Part shown: one piece after another, positions 1 through 9,154 of the stretch
How positions within the stretch are numbered: the stretch's first letter is position 1
Layout: each line of letters opens with the position of its first letter
Origin: Roseburia sp. 831b
Lineage (GTDB): Bacteria > Bacillota > Clostridia > Lachnospirales > Lachnospiraceae
Reading direction: 5' to 3'
NCBI RefSeq assembly: GCF_001940165.2
Contig: NZ_CP135162.1
Span: 1,353,501 to 1,417,500, forward strand
Length of the DNA: 64,000 bases
The notes under the pieces: generated by a model
What the model was told of the DNA's origin: nothing
The model's database searches: none
What the model saw: the letters and a program-made list of their open reading frames with translations, nothing else
Position numbers and translations under genes: made by a program

Positions 1-2
1 AA

Positions 3-140
3 ATCGCAAAACGACTTTATTCGTACTTTGATGATACAAAATCTTTTCAAAAACAAATGTCGAAGGAAGTCGTTAACAAATTTATCACCCAACTTCTAAA
101 ATGCAAAATAGATAAATGGACTGCCCTCCACATATCCTAA
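3..140 (+). CDS. Possible 3' end of a convergent gene (partial)
   Basis: An open frame enters from the left edge and stops with TAA at 138-140. It encodes about 45 residues with a plausible soluble composition (KRLYSYFDDTKSFQK near the start of the visible part). No start lies in the window. It would overlap the last 45 bases of the MBOAT gene on the other strand, which is tolerable for convergent genes. I do not recognise the family, and chance is a real alternative because the stretch is short. Confidence 0.25.
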   Translation: MAKRLYSYFDDTKSFQKQMSKEVVNKFITQLLKCKIDKWTALHIS

Positions 141-1529
141 TCCAATAATCAGACCTGCCACAATCCAGATAATAACCAGTGACCAGAATTTGGAAAGGTC
201 TAAAATTGGGTAAAAACCGTCAAGACGTATTTTTTTTCTTTTACTTGAAAAAATTGCGATAGCACTCGCTAACACAACAACGATAATTGCAAAAATGCTA
301 AAGGAGAAGTATTTGGTAATTCCCACATGCCCCGGAATCATCTGCTGTAACACCAGCATCGCCTTTGTAAAGCTTTCTGCGCGGAAGAAAATCCAACAGA
401 TTGCTACAAAAAGATAGGTTCCTGCTATGGAAAGAACGGTAACCGGAATCGATTTTTGTTTCCCCGGAACCATTTTTTTGAAGCATTTATGTACGCAAAG
501 TGCCAGGCCGTGAAGCGTTCCCCATGCCACAAATGTCCAGCTTGCACCATGCCAGAGTCCGCCTAATACCATCGTCAGTAACAGGTTCAGATAGGTACGG
601 AATGTTCCTTTCCGGTTTCCACCAAGTGGAATATACAGGTACTGCTGCAGCCAGCTGGATAAACTAATGTGCCATCTTTTCCAAAATTCACTCACATTCT
701 TTGAAAGATATGGAACATTAAAGTTACGTGGCAGGTCATATCCAATGCACTTCGCACATCCGACTGCCATATCCGAATATCCCGAAAAGTCACAGTAAAT
801 CTGAATCGAATAGGATATCACCGCAAGCCAGACGGATACAGTGCTATACGCTGTTGGCACACGAAAAACATCATCCACAAAAACGGACAGGTTATCTGCA
901 AGCACAACCTTTTTAAACAATCCAAATAAGAAAATCTGAACACCGTCATTTAAACGGCGCAGTGTTATTTTTCTGGTCTGCTCTAACTGCGGCAGAAATT
1001 CTTTTGCTTTTACAATCGGTCCTGCCACAAGCTGTGGGAAGAATGCGATATAAAGTGCAAACTTCACAAAATTCTTCATGACCGGAATCTCTTTTCTTGA
1101 GACGTCTATCATGTAGCTGATTGCCTGAAACGTATAAAAAGAAATTCCAACCGGTAAAATAATGGTAAGCGCATAGGCGTTCTCAATTCCAAACGCCTCA
1201 CAAAACGACGATACAAAAAAGTTATAATATTTAAAATATGCCAGAACAAGTAACGGAATCACGATTCCACATCCCAAAAACAAACGTTGGAACCGTTTCC
1301 ACTTTTCCATTGCAAGGGCACAGACGTAAGCCGATACCGTCACAAATAACAGCAAAAGACAAAATCTCTTATCCCACCATCCATAGAAAAAGTAGCTGGC
1401 AAGAAGTAAAAAATACTGCGAAATTATCTGATATAACTTCTCCCTTTTTCTTGTCAGCAAATCTAAAAGTCCTAAAAATCCTAATACGATAAGGAAAAAA
1501 AGTAAAAACGAAAAACTAGCAAATGTCAT
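96..1529 (-). CDS. MBOAT-family O-acyltransferase (AlgI/DltB-like)
   Basis: Polytopic membrane protein of 477 residues, the usual MBOAT length, with about ten hydrophobic segments. The family hallmarks are visible: FFPQLVAGPI near residue 170, the YCDFSGYSDMA motif near 245, FWKRWHISLSSWLQQYLYIPLGG near 280, and GGLWHGASWTFVAWG near 320, whose His is the conserved catalytic residue. Family members move an acyl group, usually acetate, across the membrane for transfer to an extracellular polysaccharide. The gene lies 61 bases downstream of the SGNH-like gene and is probably co-transcribed with it, the classic AlgI/AlgX-type partnership. The polymer modified cannot be read from the sequence. This is chromosomal flank, outside the inserted island. 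Confidence 0.93.
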   Translation of the reverse strand: MTFASFSFLLFFLIVLGFLGLLDLLTRKREKLYQIISQYFLLLASYFFYGWWDKRFCLLLLFVTVSAYVCALAMEKWKRFQRLFLGCGIVIPLLVLAYFKYYNFFVSSFCEAFGIENAYALTIILPVGISFYTFQAISYMIDVSRKEIPVMKNFVKFALYIAFFPQLVAGPIVKAKEFLPQLEQTRKITLRRLNDGVQIFLFGLFKKVVLADNLSVFVDDVFRVPTAYSTVSVWLAVISYSIQIYCDFSGYSDMAVGCAKCIGYDLPRNFNVPYLSKNVSEFWKRWHISLSSWLQQYLYIPLGGNRKGTFRTYLNLLLTMVLGGLWHGASWTFVAWGTLHGLALCVHKCFKKMVPGKQKSIPVTVLSIAGTYLFVAICWIFFRAESFTKAMLVLQQMIPGHVGITKYFSFSIFAIIVVVLASAIAIFSSKRKKIRLDGFYPILDLSKFWSLVIIWIVAGLIIGLGYVEGSPFIYFAF

Positions 1530-1590
1530 ACAACTATCAATGCCTTTCTTTAATCTGCAAACACATGTGAAACTTTTCCTTCCACACTGC

Positions 1591-2613
1591 TTATTCTTTT
1601 TGTGTCACTGCATCATAGAGTGCCTGCGCAATCAGGCGATGTCCGTATTGGTTCAAATGTCCATAACACTCTTTTGTGTTAGAAAATCCGCTGACAATAT
1701 GATGATTCTGTTCATACTCTGTCAAAAAATCATCTGTCATATTCAAAAAGATAATATGATGTTCTTCACAAAGCGACGCAAATGTTGAAATTTTTCCATC
1801 CACATTCGAAGTTTTTAGTGTGCCATCCTCCTCAAGATAAAAATGAGGAAAATAATAGATAATTGGCGTTACATCATGTTCCGATGCTTCTGTTTCAATC
1901 TGTTCTAAAAGTTCCGACACCCTTTGTACATCATAAACACCATCATCCAATGCAGATTCTACAAATGCCTGTGAATCAACCTGATTCCCTTTATAGTTCT
2001 GATACTGTTGATATACAAGCTTCACATACGGAATCCGCTGCATCTGATATAAGAAACCATCGTTGTACGTTGCAAGCGGCTCTAAACTGTCATTTAATGC
2101 CGCATCTAACTCTTCTGACGTAAAATCAACCAAATCTGTTTCTAATACCACGTAATCACTTGGATGATATGTATCTAACGCAGCCTCTAGATTTGTCACC
2201 GTCCGCAAAAAACCGTGCGAGGACATCCCGATATTATATACCGGCATATCATATCCGTTTTCCTGCAAAAGGTCATTTAGCACATATCCCATATTTTTTT
2301 TCACATCCACATAAAGACCTTCCGTCTGGGAAGACCCCATCAAAAGAATGCCCACATTATCCTGCGTTGTTCCGTCTACATTGTTGTATCCATTTACATC
2401 TGTCGTTCCATGGGCGAACCCTTCTGTCCCTCTCGACCAGAATTTATTGCTCTCTCTCGTGTAATCCGTTGCTCCGTTTCCACAGGAAACATGAATCGGC
2501 GGATTATAGTAGAACATAGAAAACAGGGATAGCACACCCAATGCCACTACCCCTGCTCCAATACACTTTATCAACCAATTATGGCAAAGTTTTGACCATA
2601 ATGTCTTTCTCAT
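1591..2613 (-). CDS. SGNH/GDSL-like acyl-esterase/acetyltransferase partner of MBOAT
   Basis: 340 residues with one N-terminal transmembrane helix (about residues 18-35) and an extracellular domain. The nucleophile block is LLMGSSQTEGLYV near residue 92, and a C-terminal HLNQYGHRLIAQAL block carries the candidate catalytic His, as in DltD/AlgX-type SGNH proteins that sit beside MBOAT acyltransferases. The family finishes acyl transfer onto a surface polymer on the outer face of the membrane. It is the first gene of a two-gene operon with the MBOAT gene. The start is supported by a run of CTTTCT-type sequence on the plus strand (AGAAAG on the coding strand) just upstream. An SGNH fold is inferred from motifs only; the overall sequence is divergent. 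Confidence 0.8.
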   Translation of the reverse strand: MRKTLWSKLCHNWLIKCIGAGVVALGVLSLFSMFYYNPPIHVSCGNGATDYTRESNKFWSRGTEGFAHGTTDVNGYNNVDGTTQDNVGILLMGSSQTEGLYVDVKKNMGYVLNDLLQENGYDMPVYNIGMSSHGFLRTVTNLEAALDTYHPSDYVVLETDLVDFTSEELDAALNDSLEPLATYNDGFLYQMQRIPYVKLVYQQYQNYKGNQVDSQAFVESALDDGVYDVQRVSELLEQIETEASEHDVTPIIYYFPHFYLEEDGTLKTSNVDGKISTFASLCEEHHIIFLNMTDDFLTEYEQNHHIVSGFSNTKECYGHLNQYGHRLIAQALYDAVTQKE

Positions 2614-2702
2614 TTTCTTTCTCTCTTTCCTTGTGTTTCATCCGCTTACCATCATAGCATAATCTGAAAAAAATATAAAGTCTATGTTCTGGCTTTGGAG
2701 TA

Positions 2703-2828
2703 TCATTCTAACATATTCTCAATAAAAATCCCATATCCCTTCGTCGGATCATTCACAAAGACATGTGTTACCGCACCAATGATTTTCCCATTTTGAATGA
2801 TTGGTGAACCACTCACGCTCGTGTCAAG
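2703..2828 (-). pseudogene. spoIVB: spoIVB 3' fragment (C-terminal 41 codons of SpoIVB S55 peptidase)
   Basis: Reading the minus strand gives [10 protein letters not shown], then [16 protein letters not shown] and a short C-terminus ending EN-MLE and TGA. This is the C-terminal signature of SpoIVB, the serine peptidase that signals across the forespore membranes to activate SigK. The Ser of SGSP is the position of the family's catalytic serine. Homology stops abruptly about 41 codons from the end, where the serine-recombinase region begins; there is no upstream SpoIVB sequence and no start codon. The remaining N-terminal part is absent from the window. I interpret it as the far half of a gene split by the island. 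Whether the other half is rebuilt at the far end cannot be seen. Confidence 0.9.
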
Positions 2829-2854
2829 TAGGGAACAACAAAAAAATGAAAAAT
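2815..2854. other. Probable attachment-site junction (attL-type) in spoIVB
   Basis: SpoIVB coding homology ends at about 2828, and the first recombinase's stop codon is at 2855-2857. The crossover must therefore lie within these few tens of bases. Large serine recombinases use short sites with a 2-bp core, so no long direct repeat is expected. The second junction is outside the window, so the core dinucleotide cannot be defined. Confidence 0.55.
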
Positions 2855-4414
2855 TTATAAAACAAAATTCCATTCAATATGAACTGCATTATTCGGATAT
2901 ACAACAATCCGGTTTACAAGTTCATTCATAATACCTTCATCCAGCTCCGTAACATCCTGATGCTTGACTATCCTTCCGGCATCACTCTCGCTTGCCAGCT
3001 GATCTGAAATCTTTTTCTTAACTGCTGCCATCTGTGCTTTTGTCTCATTTATCTTTTTGTTCAGTTCTTCTTCCTTATTTTTTATAAGAAGTTTCTGCTC
3101 CATAAAAATCTCTTTCGTAATTTTACCATCATAATAAGCATCCATAATGGACATAAGCTCATCTTTCCCCTCGTCCAGGGTTCTCTCCTGCTTACGCAAA
3201 TCCCATTTCAGAGTATCCAATATAGCAACTTCTTTATTCTGCTGACTTCTTGCACTTTCCAGCGAAGCATCTGCAACTTTGCATTGCAACCTAATTGCAG
3301 ATAAGAGTTTTTCTTTCATAGCGGCTTCATTTAGACGAATGCAACCACATTCTGTATCATCCGTGTATCTGGCAGTCGCACATAACCAGTTTTTGTTAGT
3401 TGTTCTGCCCTTAGTCAATTTGTGACCACAACAGCCGCAAACCAAATATCCGGAAAGAGGATTCTTTGTTTTTCCTGATTTAGTTTTCTTGTTAGACTTA
3501 ATAACCAAACGTGCCTGATAAAACATCTCTCTGGAAATGATTGCTTCGTGGGTATCAGGAATTACAATCTGTTCTTCTTCCGGTATCATCTTTACCCGAT
3601 TACTACCTACTTTAACCACATGAGACTTAAACGGAACTGTATCTCCCGTATAAATACGGTTAATCAAGATGTTCTTGACAGACTCAAATGTCCAATATTC
3701 ATAAGTTTTATACTTACCTCTCACATCTGCAAGATATACGGACGGTGTTGTCACTTTCTCATCATTAAACAACTTTGCAATTTCTGAAATAGTCCTACCA
3801 GAAACAGCCAGGGAAAATATTCTATGAACTACTTCCGCTGCCACCGGATCGACAACTATTGTATTTTTCTTCTCACCTTTCTTGTATCCAAATGGAGCCG
3901 TTCCATATACATATTCTCCACGCATCTTCTTCAAATCCACCGCAGACTTGATTTTCCTTGAAATATCCTTAGAATACCACTCATTTAGGAGGTTTCTCAC
4001 TGCGATTTCAAATCCTTTAGAATCTCCTTCTGCATAGTTAGCGCTATCAAAATTGTCATTAATGGAGATTATCCTCACATCGTAAGACGGAAATATAAAC
4101 TCCAGATAATGCCCTGCTTCCAGATAATTTCTTGCAAATCGGGACAAGTCACGAACAATGATTGTTCTAATCCGCCCCATTGTTACAAGCTGAAGGAGTC
4201 TCTGCATTGCTGGTCTGTCCATACTTGTTCCTGAATAGCCATCATCAACAAATTCCGTTAATTCTTTTGGCACATTAGAATGGGAACGAACATATTCCTC
4301 AATACACATTCGCTGAGAAATAATACTGTTGCTTTCTTCCTGCTCCCCTTTCGTCACTTCTTCATCTTCCAATGATAATCTGAGGTATGAAGCATCTATT
4401 TTATCAACCAGCAT
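2855..4414 (-). CDS. Large serine recombinase 1 (nearest the attachment site)
   Basis: 519 residues. The N-terminal resolvase domain has ASYLRLS with catalytic Ser at residue 14, [20 protein letters not shown], and [10 protein letters not shown] with the conserved Arg residues. It is followed by the recombinase DNA-binding domain ([10 protein letters not shown] to GDTVPFKSH), a zinc ribbon (CGCCGHKL near residue 335) and a long coiled coil near 400-470. It should cut and rejoin DNA at attachment sites to integrate or excise the island. It overlaps the preceding recombinase gene by 11 bases and is the last gene of a three-recombinase operon. Its stop lies about 27 bases from the spoIVB homology boundary, the usual place for an integrase next to its site. 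Confidence 0.95.
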   Translation of the reverse strand: MLVDKIDASYLRLSLEDEEVTKGEQEESNSIISQRMCIEEYVRSHSNVPKELTEFVDDGYSGTSMDRPAMQRLLQLVTMGRIRTIIVRDLSRFARNYLEAGHYLEFIFPSYDVRIISINDNFDSANYAEGDSKGFEIAVRNLLNEWYSKDISRKIKSAVDLKKMRGEYVYGTAPFGYKKGEKKNTIVVDPVAAEVVHRIFSLAVSGRTISEIAKLFNDEKVTTPSVYLADVRGKYKTYEYWTFESVKNILINRIYTGDTVPFKSHVVKVGSNRVKMIPEEEQIVIPDTHEAIISREMFYQARLVIKSNKKTKSGKTKNPLSGYLVCGCCGHKLTKGRTTNKNWLCATARYTDDTECGCIRLNEAAMKEKLLSAIRLQCKVADASLESARSQQNKEVAILDTLKWDLRKQERTLDEGKDELMSIMDAYYDGKITKEIFMEQKLLIKNKEEELNKKINETKAQMAAVKKKISDQLASESDAGRIVKHQDVTELDEGIMNELVNRIVVYPNNAVHIEWNFVL

Positions 4415-6128
4415 CCTTCATCGCCTCCTCAATTTTATCTACATAGCCATTGATTGCCGTAAATGGATTCGCAAATGCCATTTTTATCTGGATATGCGTA
4501 CTATCATATACTACAATCTTATCCACTAATGCTTCTACAAGCCCTCTGTCAATATTCTTAATCGACTTATATTCCTTCAAAGCATTTATCCATGACTTTG
4601 TAGTGGCATTCAATTGTTCTAATTCTTCGGAAGACTGCTTTGCTGCATAATAATCATGTTGGAGCTGTGTCAGCTGCAATTCCAGCCGGCTATTCATAAA
4701 ATCATATTCACTTCTGTCAAGTAGCCCCGATATCATATCTTCGATAAGTTTTTCCTTTTTCCCCTCAACATTTGTAATCTTTGCTCTGATACTGGCAACA
4801 GATTCCTCAGCTGAGGCTTGATACGCAACAACTTTGGGCATTTTTCGTACCTGTTCTAAAAACTCTTCATAGTCTAAAGCTATTTTCAAGTGAGTATTCA
4901 AACACCTCTGCAAACTGCCCATTATAGCATCTTGGCGTATATAATGGCACTTACACTCTTTTTTACCGGTTTTATGATAGTGATTACAGTCAAAAAATAC
5001 ATAAGAACTGTATTCACCAGTCTTTCTAGAACGGCTACATCCCTTTCTTGCACTCATTTTGCTTCCGCAGTCCCCACATACAACTTTGTCCTGCAAAACT
5101 TCTCTCTTATCGTCCGAAACATCCGGTCTCTTTTGAAATTTTTCCCTAGTTTCCAACGCCTCTTCATTGACCTTTTGGACAGAATCAAACAACTCTTTGC
5201 TCACGATAGGCTGATGTGCATTCTCAATGATTTGCCATTCGTCCTGCTCTCTTCTGGTCTTATTCTCTCCAAGACGGTCTCTCTTTACCTTTCCATGTAT
5301 CCTGCATCCTGTATATACCGGATCTGAACAGATTTTTCTAACAGCTCCTCGCAACCAGACAGCGTTTGCAAACTTCTCACTTTTTGTAAGACCTCTTTCA
5401 AATCTGATTCGTCCAGGAGACGGATACCCTTCTTCGTTTAGCTCACTTGCAATGGCGTTAAAGCACAGCCCCTGACTTCTCAGTTCAAAAATTTTCTTCA
5501 CAACCGGAGCAGTTTCCGTATCAATATCAAAGGTATTTTCCTCTGGATTTCTAATGTATCCGTAAGGAATACTGCCTGAAGACGGTAAAAACTCTCCTGC
5601 TCCCATCTTTGCATTGATACTGGAACGAATTTTCTTTGAAAAATCTTTACAGTAGTTATCATTCATAACCATCTTAATCTGCATCAGCAATGCTTCTGAA
5701 TCGGAGCATGGGTCAATACTGTCGTAATTGTCAAGTATGCAAATCAATCTGGCATTCATGGATGGCAATGTTTTTTCTACAAGTTCACTGGTTAAGATAA
5801 AATGTCTGCCAAGTCTGCTGATATCTTTTACAATGATACAGTTAATCACTCCTGCATATAGGTCATTCATCATTTCCAAAAAACCATCTCTCTGAAAAGT
5901 CATACCAGATACGCCATTATCAGTGTATATCTTCTTGATATGAACATGCGGCTGCTGAATCACATAATCTTCTGCTATCTTCTGTTGATTTCCGATGGAA
6001 TGTAATTCTTCATCATCTCCATCCGCTTCCACTGAAAGTCTTCTATACACTCCAGCTTCATACATATGCTGCTTGTAAACGGATACCACATTCTCTTCCT
6101 GTATTTCTGTTCTACTTTTACGAGCCAT
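4404..6128 (-). CDS. Large serine recombinase 2
   Basis: 574 residues. Catalytic motif YRRLS with Ser 32, then GVSGMTFQRDGFLEMM and VKDISRLGRH in the resolvase domain. A recombinase domain follows (PYGYIRNPEENTF onward), then a zinc ribbon beginning VVCGDCGSKMSARKGC, an unusually Cys/His-rich insert (NHYHKTGKKECKCHYI) and a coiled coil. The start ATG overlaps the TAA of the upstream recombinase (TAATG) and has an AAGGAGG site, so the genes are translationally coupled. Three tandem recombinases are known from some Firmicutes integrative elements, where more than one is needed. Here all three keep the catalytic Ser and the RLGR-type Arg motif, so none looks like a dead copy. Confidence 0.95.
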   Translation of the reverse strand: MARKSRTEIQEENVVSVYKQHMYEAGVYRRLSVEADGDDEELHSIGNQQKIAEDYVIQQPHVHIKKIYTDNGVSGMTFQRDGFLEMMNDLYAGVINCIIVKDISRLGRHFILTSELVEKTLPSMNARLICILDNYDSIDPCSDSEALLMQIKMVMNDNYCKDFSKKIRSSINAKMGAGEFLPSSGSIPYGYIRNPEENTFDIDTETAPVVKKIFELRSQGLCFNAIASELNEEGYPSPGRIRFERGLTKSEKFANAVWLRGAVRKICSDPVYTGCRIHGKVKRDRLGENKTRREQDEWQIIENAHQPIVSKELFDSVQKVNEEALETREKFQKRPDVSDDKREVLQDKVVCGDCGSKMSARKGCSRSRKTGEYSSYVFFDCNHYHKTGKKECKCHYIRQDAIMGSLQRCLNTHLKIALDYEEFLEQVRKMPKVVAYQASAEESVASIRAKITNVEGKKEKLIEDMISGLLDRSEYDFMNSRLELQLTQLQHDYYAAKQSSEELEQLNATTKSWINALKEYKSIKNIDRGLVEALVDKIVVYDSTHIQIKMAFANPFTAINGYVDKIEEAMKDAG

Positions 6129-7774
6129 TACATTGCCTCCTTCCTTAGTTCATCAATATAATTTGATAATTCCTCTAACTGATTCTTAAAATTGAATGTA
6201 ATATGAATTCGTTTATCCTCATATACATCAATTCTATCTATTAAAGTTGCTACTGCTTCATGGGATAATGCATCAATTTCCTTATATTTAAGGAAACGAC
6301 CAAGCCATGAAGTCGCCTCGTTTGCATTTGTCTCTATATCAATCTTTTCCGACTCAAGATTTTTGATAGCTTTTTCTATCTCCTTAATGCGTATCACATA
6401 CTTTTCTTTCATCATTTTATAATCTTCACGACTTATAAGTTCCTCCACATAGGAATCATATAAACGCATGGAAGAATTCTGACACTTTTCAAGTTCCTGC
6501 TCTTTCTGTATAATCTGTTTTTCAATCTTTTTTACTTTGGAATTTGCGATCTGCTGATTGTCAATTTCCGATAAAAGATTATCCATATCAACAAGAACCT
6601 GCATTTGTGTCTGGATTGCTTTCAACACAGCACTCTCCAATAGTTCCTGCTTAATATTATGAAGTGTACAACCTTTTCCACGCTTATAAGTACCACACAG
6701 GTAATAATGAAATACCTTATTTCCACGCTTAACAGTTCTACGGGACATTGCCTTACCACAATCACCACAGAATATAAATCCTGCCAAAGCCTGAACCTCT
6801 TTTTCTGAATCTGACATTCTAATATCTCTGGACAATACTTTCCCGACAACCTCAAAAATACATTTTGGGATGATTGCATCATGTGCTTCATCTACGATTG
6901 CCCAATCTTCCCGGTCCAGTTCTTTCACTTTCTTTACTTTATATGAAACTGTAGTTGTCTTTCCCTGACATAGTTCACCGGTATAAACAGAATTTTTCAA
7001 TATTCTTCTTACCGTGGTATGGTTCCAGACACCTTCACCGGCACCTTTAAAACCAGATTTATAATTAGAATTAGCCTTTTTATATTCATAGGGAGAAATA
7101 ATATCATGCTCGTTTAAGTAATTAGCAATTCTCTCCGGACTGTATCCATGCAGACATAACTCAAAAATACCGACAACTACTTCCGAAGTGTTCTCATCAA
7201 TAATAAGATGATGCTTATCCTCCGGATCTCTTTTATATCCGTATGGTGCAAAATTATTGATAAACTCGCCATTTTCCCGCTGTATTTTAAACTGTCTGCG
7301 AAGTTTCTTGCTGAGTTCCCTACAATAATTTTCATTCATAAGGTTCTTCATAGGAATCAATAAGTCATCACTTGCATTCCTATGATTAGAATCTACAGAG
7401 TCATTGATTGCAATAAATCGGACCTGCATCTCCGGGAACATCATTTCAATGTAACGCCCAGTCTCAATATATTCACGCCCCAGACGACTTAAATCCTTCA
7501 CAATTACAGTATTTGCCTTGCCTGCTTTTAAGCACTCCAAGACATACTTAAAACCAGGGCGATCATAATTCGTCCCGGTATATCCATCGTCTATTGCTTC
7601 ATCAACTATGGTAATGCCTTCAGTTTTCGCATATTCTTCTACAAGCTTGCGCTGGTTATCAATACTGTCTGAAACCGAAAGATTACTTTTGTTCCTGTCT
7701 TCTTTGGAAAGTCTGTAATAGGCTATTGCCTCATAGATTTGATTATTTTGAAATTCATTTGATAAATAGTTCAT
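6128..7774 (-). CDS. Large serine recombinase 3
   Basis: 548 residues from the ATG preceded by AAGGAGG; the in-frame ATG seven codons upstream lacks a site of this quality. Resolvase motifs are AIAYYRLS with Ser 23, DDGYTGTNYDRPGFKYVL and VKDLSRLGRE. A recombinase domain, a zinc ribbon (FCGDCGKAMSRRTV) and a C-terminal coiled coil follow. It is the first gene of the recombinase operon. The three proteins differ clearly from each other, so they are old paralogues rather than a recent duplication. Confidence 0.95.
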   Translation of the reverse strand: MNYLSNEFQNNQIYEAIAYYRLSKEDRNKSNLSVSDSIDNQRKLVEEYAKTEGITIVDEAIDDGYTGTNYDRPGFKYVLECLKAGKANTVIVKDLSRLGREYIETGRYIEMMFPEMQVRFIAINDSVDSNHRNASDDLLIPMKNLMNENYCRELSKKLRRQFKIQRENGEFINNFAPYGYKRDPEDKHHLIIDENTSEVVVGIFELCLHGYSPERIANYLNEHDIISPYEYKKANSNYKSGFKGAGEGVWNHTTVRRILKNSVYTGELCQGKTTTVSYKVKKVKELDREDWAIVDEAHDAIIPKCIFEVVGKVLSRDIRMSDSEKEVQALAGFIFCGDCGKAMSRRTVKRGNKVFHYYLCGTYKRGKGCTLHNIKQELLESAVLKAIQTQMQVLVDMDNLLSEIDNQQIANSKVKKIEKQIIQKEQELEKCQNSSMRLYDSYVEELISREDYKMMKEKYVIRIKEIEKAIKNLESEKIDIETNANEATSWLGRFLKYKEIDALSHEAVATLIDRIDVYEDKRIHITFNFKNQLEELSNYIDELRKEAM

Positions 7775-7909
7775 CGTATGCCTCCTTATCTGCACAAGGA
7801 AGTTTCGATGTTCTATTCCTAGCGGTGACCAAACCGCTTCATTGACTCTTCTATTATTGAATCAATTTGCGGCAAAGTCAACCCTAAAAACAAATTTACC
7901 TAAATCTTC

Positions 7910-8143
7910 CTATCCTAAGCTACTTGCATACATTGCAAGCTTGTTCGTCAACTTCACATCTGTATCAGCATATCCAAAGCTAATGACCATCTCATCATCC
8001 GCATAACATAACCGTCCACCAAGCTGCCTAAAAAAACTTGCTGCACGGTCATCCGGTGACTGGGATTCATCTATCGCAATGGAACTGAGTTGAGGTAAAG
8101 CTTCTCTTTTGACTGTGCGAATATCCATTTCATTTCCAGTCAT
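7910..8143 (-). CDS. Small conserved protein, DUF6870-like
   Basis: 77 residues from an ATG preceded by GGAGGTG. The sequence starts MTGNEMDIRTVKREALPQL and contains a DDRAASFFRQLGGRLCYAD stretch and a VISFGYADTDVKL motif. This is the pattern I associate with small DUF6870-type proteins encoded next to serine recombinases on Firmicutes elements, where it may act in element control. No catalytic motif is visible. It lies 135 bases upstream of the recombinase operon in the same orientation, and a hairpin (7821-7838, arms AGCGGT/ACCGCT) lies between them. Confidence 0.6.
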   Translation of the reverse strand: MTGNEMDIRTVKREALPQLSSIAIDESQSPDDRAASFFRQLGGRLCYADDEMVISFGYADTDVKLTNKLAMYASSLG

Positions 8144-8194
8144 ATATGCACCTCCATACATGGTTAGTTTTCCCATAATCTCCAAAAATATGAG

Positions 8195-8224
8195 AAAGAA
8201 AAAGCCTGTAGAAATCCACAGGCT
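8195..8224 (-). terminator. Rho-independent terminator after the MazF-type gene
   Basis: On the minus strand a 7-bp perfect stem AGCCTGT/ACAGGCT (8218-8224 and 8203-8209) with an 8-base loop is followed by TTTTTC. It separates the toxin unit from the DUF6870-like gene and recombinases. Confidence 0.8.
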
Positions 8225-8259
8225 ATGTAAATGCCGACTTTAATAGCCGGCTGATTATT

Positions 8260-8643
8260 CTAGTTATATTTGTTATCCATCCCAACCTGGATTCTTAAAC
8301 ACTGATTGATTTTTTTCATGATGTTTTTATCAGAAATCTTTGCAACCACTTCTTCAATTTGGGTTATATCAATAGAAACGATTTGCTCACAAAGAGCTAT
8401 ACTATTGCGACATCCAAAGTCCTCTTTATATTTTGTTATATCCTCTTTGCGAATATAACAGTGTGTCGGCTGGTATCTCTTCTTAGATGTCTTACTTGAT
8501 AATGCCACCGCTGTAATTACCGGAGAATACTTGTTAGCCACATTATTTGAGATAACCAAATATGGTCTTCTGTATTTCTGAATGCTTCCAACGCTAACCG
8601 ACTCCAGATTAGCCATTATGATATCTCCACGCTTTACTTTCAT
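8260..8643 (-). CDS. PemK/MazF-family endoribonuclease toxin
   Basis: 127 residues from the ATG eight bases after a GGAGG site; a second ATG three codons upstream overlaps that site. The family pattern is present: RGDIIMANLESVSVGSIQKYRRPYLVISN, the conserved Arg-Pro of RRPYLVIS, a VITAVALSSKTSKKR strand and CEQIVSIDI near residue 90. Family members cut mRNA in the cytoplasm and are held inactive by an antitoxin. The ORF immediately upstream (8609-8788) overlaps the start and is a candidate antitoxin, although no recognised antitoxin fold is visible. The segment IRKEDITKYKEDFGCRNSIA is longer than in MazF proper and matches PemK-like relatives on mobile elements. Confidence 0.88.
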   Translation of the reverse strand: MKVKRGDIIMANLESVSVGSIQKYRRPYLVISNNVANKYSPVITAVALSSKTSKKRYQPTHCYIRKEDITKYKEDFGCRNSIALCEQIVSIDITQIEEVVAKISDKNIMKKINQCLRIQVGMDNKYN

Positions 8644-8788
8644 TTGATTCATCCTCCAATTCCAGTAAAAAATCCAGAGCTTCGGCTTCCGTCGGAAAAC
8701 TCTGGATTTTTTGTGTTCTGTTATTGATTAATAATGTTCCAAAAGAAACAACTTTTATTGTATAGCCACTAACAACCATCTGAATCAT
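8609..8788 (-). CDS. Small ORF overlapping the MazF-type gene; candidate antitoxin
   Basis: 59 residues starting MIQMVVSGYTIKVVSFG and ending in an acidic stretch FLLELEDESNESK. It overlaps the end of the upstream gene by about 20 bases and the toxin gene by about 35, suggesting translational coupling. Acidic C-termini are common in MazE-type antitoxins, but the rest does not match one I know. The start is uncertain between two nearby ATGs because no strong ribosome site is visible. Confidence 0.45.
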   Translation of the reverse strand: MIQMVVSGYTIKVVSFGTLLINNRTQKIQSFPTEAEALDFLLELEDESNESKAWRYHNG

Positions 8789-9104
8789 CCCAAATAATTG
8801 CTGCCTGATACCCTTTTTTCTCTTCATTAATACTCACATCATGATCTTTGGCAAACTGTAACAGTTCTTTTATTGCATCTTCATTTGTAAATATCTCTTC
8901 TAAATCTCTGACAAGAATAGCCGATACTTTTCCCGTATCAATATAATGCTTTATTTTTTCCACCATCATCGGATCATTGATAAGTGTTTCCTGCACTTTC
9001 ATTTCATAGGAAAATGCGACTTTCTCAATTCTATTTGCAACAGCTTCAGCATTGTATCCTGTTGCAACAACCAAGCAACTTACATCTTTGAATTTATTTT
9101 TCAT
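8769..9104 (-). CDS. Small resolvase-fold-like protein without catalytic serine (A)
   Basis: 111 residues, with GGAAGGAC nine bases before the ATG. The central stretch GKVSAILVRDLEEIFTNEDA closely parallels [20 protein letters not shown] of recombinase 1 in this window, which is the helix and strand around the conserved Arg of the serine-recombinase domain. The N-terminus CLVVATGYNAEAV replaces the Y-x-R-x-S catalytic motif. It therefore looks like an isolated, inactive resolvase-type domain, perhaps a partner or inhibitor of the recombinases. That role is inference. It is part of a minus-strand run with the toxin genes. Confidence 0.6.
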   Translation of the reverse strand: MKNKFKDVSCLVVATGYNAEAVANRIEKVAFSYEMKVQETLINDPMMVEKIKHYIDTGKVSAILVRDLEEIFTNEDAIKELLQFAKDHDVSINEEKKGYQAAIIWDDSDGC

Positions 9105-9120
9105 ATTCTTATGTCCTTCC

Positions 9121-9146
9121 TGCCTACCGGATTTCTCCGGCAGGCA
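9121..9146 (-). promoter_or_regulatory. Strong intergenic hairpin just upstream of a ribosome binding site
   Basis: On the minus strand TGCCTGCCGGA pairs with TCCGGTAGGCA around a GAAA loop, one mismatch only. It sits between the two resolvase-like genes and abuts the GGAAGG site of the downstream gene. There is no U-tract, so processing or translational control is more likely than termination. Confidence 0.55.
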
Positions 9147-9154
9147 ATATCAAT

